A stretch of 64,000 bases of DNA from Streptomyces sp. NRRL S-337. GTDB lineage: Bacteria; Actinomycetota; Actinomycetes; Streptomycetales; Streptomycetaceae. The notes beneath the pieces were generated by a model, which saw only the letters and a list, made by a program, of their open reading frames with translations, was not told the origin of the DNA and searched no databases. The position numbers and the translations under genes are program-made. Shown here piece after piece: positions 50,614 to 59,491 of the stretch (its first letter is position 1; the number at the start of each line of letters is the position of its first letter). Location of the stretch: the NCBI RefSeq assembly GCF_000720175.1, contig NZ_JOIX01000001.1, positions 186,001-250,000 of the forward strand, written 5' to 3'.

Positions 50614-51138
50614 TCATGTGCGGCGGCGATAGGAGTGTGCGGCGAGGGACAGGCCGACACCCCACACCAGGAACTGGGGAACGCCGTAGACGACGATCCA
50701 GGGGCTGAAAATGCCGTCGTCGTCGAAGTCGTTGATTGTCCGCGCAGCGGCCCGGAGGGTGTACAGGAGGAGGAAGGCCGAGACGGTGAAGGCCGTGGCG
50801 GCGAGCGTCCGGCGCGGAACTCGGCGCCCGGCGAGGTACGGAGTCCAGCTCGGGAACATCACACCCCACGGCCGGACCAGGCTCAACGCCAGGATGCCCG
50901 CCAGCAGGGCCAGGCCGCTGAGGACAAACAGGTACGGACCGCCACCGACCGCGTACCACTCCCGGAACTTGTTCTCGTCCGCCCACAGGGGAATGCCGAG
51001 CGCCCAGACCGCGTGGAGCGGGATGAACCCGACGGTCGCGGAGAGCGCCGAGGCATAGGCGGATCGGACGGCCCACCTAGGCGGCGGCGGAACTTCAGCA
51101 GTTTCGATCCCTGGACGGCGGGCGGCGTATTCGGACAT
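50614..51138 (-). CDS. Integral membrane protein (174 aa)
   Basis: GGAG precedes the ATG at 51138. Four membrane segments are visible (VRSAYASALSATVGFIPLHA, PYLFVLSGLALLAGILALSL, LAATAFTVSAFLLLYTLRAA, WIVVYGVPQFLVWGVGLSLA), with a conserved-looking loop PLWADENKFREWYAVGGG. It lacks catalytic residues. The pattern fits a family of actinobacterial membrane proteins of unknown role. The gene is transcribed alone. Confidence 0.82.
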   Translation of the reverse strand: MSEYAARRPGIETAEVPPPPRWAVRSAYASALSATVGFIPLHAVWALGIPLWADENKFREWYAVGGGPYLFVLSGLALLAGILALSLVRPWGVMFPSWTPYLAGRRVPRRTLAATAFTVSAFLLLYTLRAAARTINDFDDDGIFSPWIVVYGVPQFLVWGVGLSLAAHSYRRRT

Positions 51139-51644
51139 GGTCCGGTCTCCTGATGAGTTGGTGATCGCGAACAGGAGTCACGCTTCCACCGGCCCGCATT
51201 CGAGGGCGTCGAGCCCCGGAATGAAGATCACTCATCGTCCGAGGTGACCAAGGCCTTGAGCCTTTCCCCCGCGCGGCGGAGCCGGTCTCATCCTCATCCA
51301 TCCGGGAGAACACGCCGATGGCGCTACACAGCGTCACTGGCCGACAGACCTGCCAAAAGTGATGAACCATCAGGCCGGACCTGACCGATTCAACGCCGTG
51401 CGCCCCCGGATGGGGCCAAGTCGGTGGCAGAGCTGCCGGTTGGGCCCACGGACGTCGTTGAGGGAAGGCTGCCCGAGCGCACCCCCGTGTCCTGATGCAG
51501 CACCATCGTGCACGTTTTTCCGGAGGCCACACGCCCGCTCGCGAAGGGCGGGATCCTGTTCCATGTGTGCCATGGCCCTCGCCAAGGACAGCACTACCGA
51601 GGGCAATCCGGCGCACGTGTCAACTCTGAAAGGGCATCGGCAGA
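51139..51644. other. Intergenic region, no gene seen
   Basis: Between the leftward membrane gene and the rightward DUF4185 gene, 506 bases show no frame with convincing coding character, no clear hairpin and no palindromic operator. Confidence 0.5.
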
Positions 51645-52781
51645 ATGACGCGTTTATCGGGCGAGCAGGACGCGACGACCGGCGGGTACTCCCGCCGTAA
51701 GCTCCTCAAGATCGGGATCGGTGTCGCCGTGGGGGCGGGGGCCGTCGGTTCGGGTACCGGGGTGGCGGTGGCCGGTGGGCCGGACGATCCGTCCAGCCCG
51801 ACCTTCGCGACCAAGGTGAAGAACCTGAGCGGCCCGGCCGAGACCGGCCCCTTCGCCTCGCCGTGGACCGACCTCGGCATCCCGGCGCTGTGTCCGAACG
51901 GCACCATGCTGTTCGTCGGCGGTGACACCTTCAACGGCGACCATGTACCGCGGCCGGGCGAGGGCGCCGACGACTGGCGCGCCCCGGTCGGCCTGCGCTC
52001 CAGCAGTGCGGATCTGAACAACCTGCGCATCGACGGCAGCGTAGGTGGGGATCACGCAATCAGCCTGGTCGACGAGCCGCACAACCCGGTCGGCGACAAG
52101 GCCACGACGGCGATCCCGTCCGACGTGTTCGTCGTCGACGGCGTCATGTACATGCATCTCATGCGGGGCGTCATCTACGACACCCACCACACGGACTTCT
52201 GGCGCTCCACCGACAACGGCGAGACCTGGGAGTACCTGTGCCAGTGGCCGGGTGACCTGCACGGCGGCCAGTTCCAGCAGAAGACCTACGCCGTGGCCGA
52301 GGGCGACTACTGCTACGTCCTGTCCACGGTCTTCAACCGCGAAGTGGCATCGGGGATGCTGCTGCACCGGGTGCGGAAGGATAGCCTCGGCAATCCGGAC
52401 GCTTACGAGCCGTGGGGTTACGCGGACGGCGACTGGCGGTGGGGCGCACCCCCGACGACCGTCTTCGGCACGCGTAAATGGGGCGAGATCTGCTTCCGCG
52501 CCATGGACGGCAAGTACGTCCTCACATGGCTGAACATGAGCCCGTTGTCGATCCGGGCGATGGTCTTCGCGCTCCCGACGTCGGACCTGACCAGGACGCT
52601 GGAGCAGACGATGATCCTGCCCGGCAACCCGGGGCAGGAGGCGGCCAACTTCGTCGCCAGCCCGTACGGCGGATTTGTGATCCCGGGCTCGACCTTCGGC
52701 AACTTCCACATCGTCGTCAGCCAGTGGTACGACCCCTGGAACTACCGGTTCATGCAGTACAAGATCAATATGTTGTCTTGA
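51645..52781 (+). CDS. Tat-exported DUF4185 protein
   Basis: AAAGGG lies before the ATG. Residues 14-45 are a twin-arginine signal (YSRRKLLKIGIGVAVGAGAV). The mature ~330 residues are a five-bladed beta-propeller-like DUF4185 domain: MLFVGGDTFNGDHVPRPGEG, DVFVVDGVMYMHLMRGVIYD, RSTDNGETWEYLCQWPGDLH, FVASPYGGFVIPGSTFGNFH. DUF4185 proteins resemble glycosidase propellers and are usually secreted; the ligand is unknown. The Tat route suggests folding or cofactor binding before export. The gene stands alone. Confidence 0.88.
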   Translation: MTRLSGEQDATTGGYSRRKLLKIGIGVAVGAGAVGSGTGVAVAGGPDDPSSPTFATKVKNLSGPAETGPFASPWTDLGIPALCPNGTMLFVGGDTFNGDHVPRPGEGADDWRAPVGLRSSSADLNNLRIDGSVGGDHAISLVDEPHNPVGDKATTAIPSDVFVVDGVMYMHLMRGVIYDTHHTDFWRSTDNGETWEYLCQWPGDLHGGQFQQKTYAVAEGDYCYVLSTVFNREVASGMLLHRVRKDSLGNPDAYEPWGYADGDWRWGAPPTTVFGTRKWGEICFRAMDGKYVLTWLNMSPLSIRAMVFALPTSDLTRTLEQTMILPGNPGQEAANFVASPYGGFVIPGSTFGNFHIVVSQWYDPWNYRFMQYKINMLS

Positions 52782-52910
52782 GGTAGGGGATGTCGTGGGC
52801 GCCGTCGTTGAGCGGCGGCGCCCGGCCACCTCGGCGGCAATTGCCCAGGTCAGGACGGGCTCCGAGGGTGCGCGTGACTGCCGCTGTCCGCGGGCGTGGC
52901 ACCTCTTGCC

Positions 52911-52942
52911 AGCTACTAGGTAGACTGACCTACCTAGTAGCT
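52911..52942. promoter_or_regulatory. Large inverted repeat, TetR operator
   Basis: Perfect 13-base arms (AGCTACTAGGTAG at 52911-52923 and its complement at 52930-52942) are 6 bases apart. Each arm itself contains CTAC-N3-GTAG, so two overlapping dimer sites are possible. It lies 13 bases upstream of the TetR start and overlaps the expected promoter. Confidence 0.85.
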
Positions 52943-52955
52943 GGGAGGGAAGCTG

Positions 52956-53564
52956 ATGAGTACGTCCGGCACCGAGGCGGCCCGGCCCGGGAGGCGGCGA
53001 GGGGCTGCGCGCGAGCGCCTGCTCAGCGCCGCATCGCGCCGCTTCTACGCGGACGGGGTCTCAGCGACAGGGATCGACACGATCACCGCCGAGGCGGGCG
53101 TGGCGAAGATGAGCCTGTACAACAACTTCTCCTCCAAGGCCGACCTGGTGAGGGCCTACCTCGATGCGCGGCACGAGGAGTGGAGGGGCCTCTACCGGAG
53201 GCGACTGGAAGAGGCCCGGGACGCGCGCGGCGGCGTGCTCGCCGTCTTCGACGCGTACGCCGATCACGCGGCCTTCGCCTATGAGCACGGCTTCCGGGGG
53301 TGCGGTCTGCTCAATGCCGCCGCCGAGCTGCCCGCCGGGGACGAGGGGCGGGCCGTGGTGCGCCGGCACAAGGAGGAGGTCGAGTCGCTGCTCGCCGGGC
53401 ATGTGGAGGAATTGCTGCCCGGGCGGCCGGAGGAGGCTCGTGCGGTGGCGGAGCATCTGGCGTTCCTGCTGGAAGGCGCGATGGCGCGCGCCGGGCTGGA
53501 GGGCGAGGGCACGCGTCTGGAGCATGCGCGGACGATGGCGGCGGACCTGCTGGACCGGCTGTGA
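52956..53564 (+). CDS. TetR/AcrR-family regulator
   Basis: GGGAGGGA precedes the ATG. The 202-residue protein has the AcrR-type DNA-binding domain (RERLLSAASRRFYADGVSAT, GIDTITAEAGVAKMSLYNNF, SSKADLVRAYLDAR) and an all-helical ligand domain (AYADHAAFAYEHGFRGCGLL, VAEHLAFLLEGAMARAGLEG). A large inverted repeat lies just upstream, consistent with autorepression. Its stop overlaps the start of the downstream transporter gene (GTGA), so it most likely regulates that exporter in response to its substrate. Confidence 0.94.
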   Translation: MSTSGTEAARPGRRRGAARERLLSAASRRFYADGVSATGIDTITAEAGVAKMSLYNNFSSKADLVRAYLDARHEEWRGLYRRRLEEARDARGGVLAVFDAYADHAAFAYEHGFRGCGLLNAAAELPAGDEGRAVVRRHKEEVESLLAGHVEELLPGRPEEARAVAEHLAFLLEGAMARAGLEGEGTRLEHARTMAADLLDRL

Positions 53565-54619
53565 GGCGGGCCGGCGGACACCCGGCCGGCTCGGTGGCCG
53601 TGGGGTCGCTGTGCGTGCTCGTCGCGTCGGCGCTGTGGGGCACCACGGGCACCGCGGCGACGTTCGCCCCAGCCGTGGGCCCCCTCGCGATCGGGGCCGT
53701 CGCCATGGGCCTGGGCGGACTGCTGCAGGCCCTGATAGCCGCCCCTCGTATCGCCCGGGAGGTGCCCCGCCTGCGTGCGCAGCGCGGTGTGGTGCTGCTC
53801 GGGGCGATGGCCGTGGCGCTCTACCCTCTGGCGTTCTACAGCTCCATGCACCTGGCCGGGGTCGCTGCCGGGACGGTCGTGTCGATCGGCTCGGCCCCGC
53901 TGGCTTCGGCCCTGATCGAGCGCGTCGTGGACGGGCGCCGGCTGACGCGCCGCTGGCTGCTCGGCGCCGCCCTGGGGATGTCGGGGACGGTGCTGCTGTG
54001 TGTCGCCGAAGCGGCCGAGGCGCGCTCCGTATCCGGGGCAGGGTCCGTGCGGATGACCGTGCTCGGTGTGGGGTTGGGATTGGTGGCCGGACTCACCTAC
54101 GCCCTGTATTCCTGGGCGGCACACCGGCTGATCGGCCGCGGTGTCTCCTCCGGCGCGGCCATGGGCACCGTCTTCGGAATCGGCGGGGTGCTGCTCCTGC
54201 CCGTGCTGCTGGCCACCGGCGCCCCGCTCCTCAGCTCGTGGTCGAACGCGGCCGTCGGCGCCTACATGGCCCTGGTCCCCATGCTCATCGGCTACGTCCT
54301 GTTCGGCTGGGGCCTGGCGCACGTCCCCGCGAGCACCGCGACCACGCTCTCGCTGCTGGAACCGGCCGTCGCGGCCGTGTTGGCCGTGCTGATCGTCGGT
54401 GAACGTCTCCCCTTGCTGGGATGGATCGGTATCGCCTCGGTCGTCGGCTGTCTGGCCGTGCTCACCACGCCGCCACGGACGGCCCGGCAGCCGCGAGCGA
54501 TCATCACAACGACCACCACCGGCGCCGGGGGCCCTGTCACCGCACGGCCCGGCGGCGCTTCGGTCCACGTCACCGCATCCTCCGTACCCACCGGGAGCGG
54601 ACCGGGTTCCACGCACTGA
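53561..54619 (+). CDS. DMT-superfamily transporter (EamA-type)
   Basis: The GTG at 53561 overlaps the TetR stop. The 352-residue protein has ten predicted membrane helices in two EamA repeats (VGSLCVLVASALWGTTGTAA; GVGLGLVAGLTYALYSWAAH) and a family-typical end (TTLSLLEPAVAAVLAVLIVG, ERLPLLGWIGIASVVGCLAV). The last ~50 residues are a Thr/Gly-rich soluble tail. These proteins export or import metabolites, and the close TetR partner favours efflux. The substrate is unknown. Confidence 0.92.
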   Translation: MRRAGGHPAGSVAVGSLCVLVASALWGTTGTAATFAPAVGPLAIGAVAMGLGGLLQALIAAPRIAREVPRLRAQRGVVLLGAMAVALYPLAFYSSMHLAGVAAGTVVSIGSAPLASALIERVVDGRRLTRRWLLGAALGMSGTVLLCVAEAAEARSVSGAGSVRMTVLGVGLGLVAGLTYALYSWAAHRLIGRGVSSGAAMGTVFGIGGVLLLPVLLATGAPLLSSWSNAAVGAYMALVPMLIGYVLFGWGLAHVPASTATTLSLLEPAVAAVLAVLIVGERLPLLGWIGIASVVGCLAVLTTPPRTARQPRAIITTTTTGAGGPVTARPGGASVHVTASSVPTGSGPGSTH

Positions 54620-54688
54620 GTTCGTCGCCGTGAGCGGCGCTCCCGGAGCGTGGCTCCAGGGCGCGAGGTGCGCGCCCTGGAGGGCCGT

Positions 54689-55513
54689 TCACACGTCGCG
54701 GCGCCGCACGACGAACACGGCGAGTGCGACCGTGATCAGCGGCCAGAGCACGTACACGACCCAGGAGCCGGGGACCGTGGCCGAGTAGCCCAGGGAGTGG
54801 GGATCGGGCTCCCAGTTCTCGATCAGGCGGTTCCAGGCAGCCGACACCATCGCGTGTTTGATGTCCGCCGACCAGCGGTTGCTGTCCGAGAACATGGTGG
54901 GCAGCATCAGCAGGACGAAGACGCTGGTGATCATGGTCGCGGCGGCGTGCCGGAGCAGCACGCCGAGCCCCAGGCCCACGAGTGCGCAGACCGGGGCCAG
55001 CAACGCGGTGGCCACCAGCGGCCGAAACACCCCGGGGTGGGTGATCGGGACCCCGGCGTGCCGCCCGTTCACAAGGGCCTGGGAGACCAGGAAGCAACCG
55101 GTGGAGACGGCCGTGCCGATCGCGGTCCACAGCGCGGCGGTGACGGCCGCCTTGGCCAGTACGACCGAGCCGCGGGCGGGGACGGCCACGGTGGTGGTGC
55201 GGATCAGTCCGCTGCTGTACTCGCTCACGACGGTGAGGGCGCCCATGCTGCTGGCCACGAGTATCAACGTCCAGTAGCCGGCCGGCGGGTAGGCGTCGAA
55301 GGGCCGGAAATCAGCGGGACCGGAACCCGCGGCCTTGTCCGCCAGCGTGGCCACGGCGGTGGACCCGAGGACGAACAGGACGGTGAGGGCGATCGTCCAC
55401 GGAGTGGAGCGCAGGGACCGCATCTTGAGCCACTCGGAGGCGAGCAGGTCGCGGAAGCGGACGGGCGGCGCGTCGACGGGGGCGGACCGGGGGACGGAGG
55501 TGAGTGTGGTCAT
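54689..55513 (-). CDS. ABC-2-type exporter permease
   Basis: The ATG at 55513 overlaps the ATPase stop (ATGA). The 274-residue protein has six membrane helices (WTIALTVLFVLGSTAVATLA, WTLILVASSMGALTVVSEYS, SGLIRTTTVAVPARG) after a cytoplasmic lead. The EYSSGLIRTT motif is typical of ABC-2 permeases of the bacteriocin or lantibiotic self-resistance type. The pair with the ATPase below forms an exporter, and the adjacent divergent kinase/regulator pair suggests stress- or antibiotic-induced expression. The substrate is unknown. Confidence 0.9.
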   Translation of the reverse strand: MTTLTSVPRSAPVDAPPVRFRDLLASEWLKMRSLRSTPWTIALTVLFVLGSTAVATLADKAAGSGPADFRPFDAYPPAGYWTLILVASSMGALTVVSEYSSGLIRTTTVAVPARGSVVLAKAAVTAALWTAIGTAVSTGCFLVSQALVNGRHAGVPITHPGVFRPLVATALLAPVCALVGLGLGVLLRHAAATMITSVFVLLMLPTMFSDSNRWSADIKHAMVSAAWNRLIENWEPDPHSLGYSATVPGSWVVYVLWPLITVALAVFVVRRRDV

Positions 55514-56430
55514 CGGGGCTGTCCTGCCAGGTATTCGGTGCTGTCGGCGGTGAGTTCCATGAAGGCCGCCTCCAGTGAGGCGGTGCGGGTGGTGAGTTCG
55601 TCCAGCTGGATGCGGTTCTCGAAGGCGAGTGCTCCGATGCGGTCCGCCGGGAGTCCGGTCACGGCGAGCTTCTCGGCGCCGGCCGAGCCCTCCCGCTCGA
55701 TGGAGGCGCCCGCCGAGGTCAGCACGGCTGCCAGTTCGGTGGCCTGCGGTGTGGCGACCACGACGCAGCGACGGGTGCCGCGGGCCGCGAAGTCCCGTAC
55801 CGACTCGGCGGCGATGAGGGAACCCCGGCCGATGACGACCAGCTGGTCGGCGGTGTTCTCCATCTCCGACATCAGGTGGCTGGAGAGGAAGACCGTGCGC
55901 CCCTCGGCCGCCAGGCGCCGGAAGAGTCGGCGTACCCACCGCACACCCTCCGGGTCCATGCCGTTGATCGGCTCGTCGAACATGAGCACCGGCGGGTCGC
56001 CGAGCAGGGCGGTGGCGATGCCCAGCCGCTGCTTCATGCCGAGGGAGAATCCGCCGATGCGGCGGTTCGCCGCCTCGGCCAGCCCCACCTCCTGAAGCAC
56101 CTCGGCCACCCGGCGCCGCGGGATGCCGTTGCTGCGGGCCAGGGCGGCCAGATGGGCCGCGGCGCTGCGTCCGCCGTGGACCTGGCCGGCGTCCAGGAGG
56201 GCGCCGACGTGCCGCAGCCCGCGCGGGTGGTGGCGGAAGGGGACGCCGTTGACGGTGGCGGTGCCGGTGGTGGGCGCGTCCAGCCCGAGGATCATCCGCA
56301 GGGTGGTGGTCTTGCCGGCTCCGTTGGGGCCGAGGAATCCGGTGACCTGGCCGGGCCGGACGGTGAAGGACAGACGGTCGACGGCCGTCTTGTCGCCGTA
56401 CTGCTTGGTGAGTTCGCTGACTTCGATCAC
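55510..56430 (-). CDS. ABC exporter ATPase
   Basis: The chosen GTG at 56430 (IEVSELTKQYGDKTAVDRLS) matches the start of homologues. Walker A is GPNGAGKTTTLRMILG, the signature is FSLGMKQRLGIATALL, Walker B is PPVLMFDEPINGMDPEG, and the switch histidine is in VFLSSHLMSE. The C-terminal part (LAVTGLPADRIGALAF, LEAAFMEL) is the drug-exporter-type accessory domain. It heads a leftward two-gene operon with the permease and is divergent from the NarL-type kinase at 56639. Confidence 0.93.
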   Translation of the reverse strand: MIEVSELTKQYGDKTAVDRLSFTVRPGQVTGFLGPNGAGKTTTLRMILGLDAPTTGTATVNGVPFRHHPRGLRHVGALLDAGQVHGGRSAAAHLAALARSNGIPRRRVAEVLQEVGLAEAANRRIGGFSLGMKQRLGIATALLGDPPVLMFDEPINGMDPEGVRWVRRLFRRLAAEGRTVFLSSHLMSEMENTADQLVVIGRGSLIAAESVRDFAARGTRRCVVVATPQATELAAVLTSAGASIEREGSAGAEKLAVTGLPADRIGALAFENRIQLDELTTRTASLEAAFMELTADSTEYLAGQPR

Positions 56431-56638
56431 GGCACCCACACTGCCGAGCGGACCCCCGTCCGGGCATGGGGCCGTGGACGGCAATCGTGCGGCCGGGTTG
56501 GCCCGTGGGCGTACGTCCCCGGGTTGATGCCGCGCGGGTGGTGACCGGTTAGTCTCGCGGCGTGAACCGCATAACGATCACTGTGCTGCCTGCGCGCGTT
56601 GCGCACCGCGGCCCGGTCCGCAAGAGGACATGCCGCCC

Positions 56639-57814
56639 ATGACGAGAACGAAGGCCGTGGCCTGGGCGGGAGGTGTCTTCTACCTCCTCATGGTGGGTCT
56701 GCTGGTGGGGGGCGCGCCGCGCGCTTCGGGGACGGTCCAGGGGGTCGGGGCACTGCTGGCCGTGAGCTTGCTCGTCGGCGTGCTGCGGCGCAGGCCGCTG
56801 CTGGCTCTGGCCCTGGCACTCTTCGGATCCACCGCCGTGGTGGTGGGCACTCCGAGCTCCCTCCACAGGAGCCTGGCGGTGGCGTACCAGGGCCAGTTCC
56901 TGTCGTTTCTGGCGGTGGACCTCGTCCTGGGCTTCCTCGTCGCGCACTGCGCACGGCGGGCTTCGATCGTCGCCGTTTCGGTGTCCTTCGTCGTGCAGTT
57001 CCTGGTGATCGGCCTCTTCGCGCACGGGGACAGCCTGAGCGTCAACGGACTGATCGCTCTGCTGGCGATGGTCGCCTCCTGCATCGCCGGTCTGCTCCGC
57101 CGCGAGCGCCGCGAGCACGCGGTGGCGCTGCGTTCGCAGGAGGTGGCCGAGGCCGTGACCGCCGAACGGCTGCGGATCGCACGGGAGTTGCACGACATGG
57201 TCGCGCACAGCATCGGCATCATCGCCATCCAGGCCGGTGTGGGCAGCCGGGTCATCCAGACCCAGCCGGCGGAGGCCCGCGAGGCGCTGCGCGCCATCGA
57301 GGCCACCAGCAGGGAGACCCTGTCGGGACTTCGGCGCACCCTGGTGTCGCTGCGTCAGGCCGAACGGGGCGCGAGCGCCTCGCAGCAGTCCCCGCTCGCA
57401 CCCGCGCCGGGGCTGGCGGACATCGAGCGGCTGGCGGCGGCGACCGCGGACGCGGGGGTACGCGTCGACGTGCGCCGAACCGGCGATGATCGCCCGCTGC
57501 CCGCCGACATCGACCTGTCCGCCTACCGCATCGTGCAGGAGGCGCTGACCAACGTGGTCCGCCACGCCGGCACCGGGCGTTGCCGGGTGGTGATCGGCCA
57601 CGGGGACGAGGAGCTGTTCGTGGAGGTCGTCGACGAGGGGCGTGGGGTCACGGGCAACGGCTCGGCCCACGGTTTCGGCCTCATCGGCATGCGCGAGCGG
57701 GTCGGTCTGCTGGGCGGCCGGCTCAGCACGGGCCCGCGCCCCGAGGGCGGTTACCGGGTAGCAGCCCGGCTGCCGCTGCCCGCGCCCGTCGCCGTTCCGG
57801 TGGAGGCCCGATGA
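56639..57814 (+). CDS. NarL-type sensor histidine kinase
   Basis: The product from ATG 56639 has 391 residues (an ATG at 56630 is an alternative). Several membrane helices occupy about 1-150 (GGVFYLLMVGLLVGGAPRAS; FLSFLAVDLVLGFLVAHC) without a large sensor loop, as in DesK-like kinases. The HisKA_3 site is H185 in IARELHDMVAHSIGIIAIQA, and the ATPase motifs are VQEALTNVVRHAG and VEVVDEGRGV. It ends with an ATGA overlap to the response regulator. It likely senses membrane-active or cell-envelope signals and controls the divergent ABC exporter. Confidence 0.93.
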   Translation: MTRTKAVAWAGGVFYLLMVGLLVGGAPRASGTVQGVGALLAVSLLVGVLRRRPLLALALALFGSTAVVVGTPSSLHRSLAVAYQGQFLSFLAVDLVLGFLVAHCARRASIVAVSVSFVVQFLVIGLFAHGDSLSVNGLIALLAMVASCIAGLLRRERREHAVALRSQEVAEAVTAERLRIARELHDMVAHSIGIIAIQAGVGSRVIQTQPAEAREALRAIEATSRETLSGLRRTLVSLRQAERGASASQQSPLAPAPGLADIERLAAATADAGVRVDVRRTGDDRPLPADIDLSAYRIVQEALTNVVRHAGTGRCRVVIGHGDEELFVEVVDEGRGVTGNGSAHGFGLIGMRERVGLLGGRLSTGPRPEGGYRVAARLPLPAPVAVPVEAR

Positions 57815-58473
57815 CCGTCCGGGTACTGCTCGCCGACGACCAGCCGCTGGTGCGGTCCGGTCTGCGCGTGATCATGGCCGACCACCCCGACCTGGAAGTC
57901 GTCGGTGAGGCCGCCACCGGCTCAGAAGCGGTCCGGCTCGTCGGCGACCTCCGCCCCGACGTCGTGGTGATGGACATCCGGATGCCCGGCATGGACGGGA
58001 TCGAGGCCACCCGCCTGATCACCGCCGGCCCGGCACCGACCCGCGTGCTCGTCCTGACCACCTTCGACGAGGACGACCATGTCTACGGCGCACTCCGGGC
58101 CGGCGCGAGCGGCTTCGTGGTCAAGGACATGGCGCTGGACGACATCCTCGCGGCGATCCGCGTGGTCGCCGCGGGTGACGCACTGATCGCGCCAGGGGTG
58201 ACGCGCCGTCTGATCGCGGACTTCGCCAAGGGCCCCGAGGCCGCCCCGACGCGCTCCCCGCGGCCGGTCGACGGCATCACCGAGCGGGAACGGGAAGTAC
58301 TGACCCTGGTCGGACGCGGCCGGTCGAACCCCGAGATCGCGGAGGACCTCTTCATCACGGTGGCCACCGCCAAGTCGCATGTGTCACGACTGCTCACCAA
58401 ACTGGACGCCCGGGACCGGGTCCAACTCGTCATCACCGCTTACGAGATGGGGCTCGTCACGCCGCCCCGCTGA
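57811..58473 (+). CDS. NarL-family response regulator
   Basis: The ATG overlaps the kinase stop (ATGA). The 220-residue protein has the receiver domain with LLADDQPLVRSGLR, the phospho-acceptor D55 in VVVMDIRMPGMDG, VLVLTTFDEDDHVY and SGFVVKDMA. The LuxR-type domain ends it (ITEREREVLTLVGRGRSNPE, IAEDLFITVATAKSHVSRLL). It is the direct partner of the kinase. The target is probably the ABC exporter operon divergent from the kinase, inferred from proximity only. Confidence 0.95.
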   Translation: MTVRVLLADDQPLVRSGLRVIMADHPDLEVVGEAATGSEAVRLVGDLRPDVVVMDIRMPGMDGIEATRLITAGPAPTRVLVLTTFDEDDHVYGALRAGASGFVVKDMALDDILAAIRVVAAGDALIAPGVTRRLIADFAKGPEAAPTRSPRPVDGITEREREVLTLVGRGRSNPEIAEDLFITVATAKSHVSRLLTKLDARDRVQLVITAYEMGLVTPPR

Positions 58474-58504
58474 TCGCCTGCCCGGACCCCGCGGCGCACA
58501 CAGC

Positions 58505-58908
58505 GACCAGGGCGTCCTCGGTGACGTGATCTTGGTCAATGGTGCTCCGTGGCCCGTGCACGAGGTCGACGCGGCCCGATACCGGCTGCGCGTCCTGAAC
58601 GCCTCCAACGCCCGGCATTACGCACTCGAAGCGGTCGGCGACGACGGACGCCTGCTCGATCTCGTCCAGATAGGCGCCGACCAGGGGCTCCTCGCGGCGC
58701 CGGTCACCCACCGACTCCTGCCGATCGCGCCGGGCGAACGCTACGACGTCATCATCGACTTCTCGGGTGTCCCGGTCGGCAGCCGCGTCCGGATCGTCAA
58801 CCGGCTGGGCTCCTTCCGTTCGACCCCGCCCGTTCCGATGTCACCGTCCACTGCCACAACGCCGAACACGAAGACATGGGAATGATGGCGAACCTCGAAG
58901 TCATCTGA
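58505..58908 (+). pseudogene. Multicopper oxidase remnant
   Basis: The first ~100 codons read as the second cupredoxin domain of a CotA/bilirubin-oxidase-like enzyme (LGDVILVNGAPWPVHEVDAA, YRLRVLNASNARHYALEAVG, LLPIAPGERYDVIIDFSGVP). Near 58818 the frame jumps: the C-terminal copper site DVTVHCHNAEHEDMGMMANL follows in the next register and ends at 58908. The N-terminal domain, and the region between the two fragments, are gone. The copper-ligand motif is intact but the enzyme cannot be. Confidence 0.85.
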
Positions 58909-59395
58909 CAGCGAGCCTCTTGACCATGATGTGCTCCCTGCGTCCGTCCGGCAGCACCTCACCCACCGGCCCGGTGTCGTGAAATCCGTTGCGCCGGTAG
59001 AGCGCGATGGCGTTCTCGTTGCCGGGCCGGACCGCGAGTTGCAAGGTTCCGGTTCGCATCCGCCGCGCCCACTGTTCCACCGCCCCGAGCAGGTGATCTC
59101 CCACGCCCTGCCCCCGCGCGTCCTTGCTGACCCACATCGAGATCAGCTCGACGACACCATTGTCCGGGCCCGGGACGCCACTGATCATCCCGACCGGCTT
59201 GCCGTCGAGTACGGCGGCGAGATGGTGGGAACCGGGGATGCTCAGCCGACCGCGCCATCGCTCCTCGCGGTCACCCTCGCCCTGCCAGTCCGCGAGCCGG
59301 GACCCGAACGCCTCAGGCGCGTCCGTGAGCGCGGCGATCCGCAACTCTCGCCACACGGTCCAGTCGTCCGCCGTCAGCACCCGCAACTCGATCAT
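58901..59395 (-). CDS. GNAT acetyltransferase
   Basis: The ATG at 59395 gives 164 residues, one GNAT fold. The N-terminal half is LRVLTADDWTVWRELRIAAL. The CoA-binding motif reads ELISMWVSKDARGQGVGDHL, and the C-terminal motif is LQLAVRPGNENAIALYRRNG, then FHDTGPVG. This is a typical N-acetyltransferase of the toxin/antibiotic or amino acid-modifying type; the acceptor is not predictable. Its stop overlaps the end of the multicopper oxidase remnant by eight bases. Confidence 0.92.
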   Translation of the reverse strand: MIELRVLTADDWTVWRELRIAALTDAPEAFGSRLADWQGEGDREERWRGRLSIPGSHHLAAVLDGKPVGMISGVPGPDNGVVELISMWVSKDARGQGVGDHLLGAVEQWARRMRTGTLQLAVRPGNENAIALYRRNGFHDTGPVGEVLPDGRREHIMVKRLAVR

Positions 59396-59491
59396 GCAGG
59401 GAGCCTGCCGCCCGGATGCGGCCCGTGGCAACTCCCTTTCGGGCGCGGAAATTCCCTACCCTGGCGGCCGGGAAGGGCGGAGACTCCTCCC

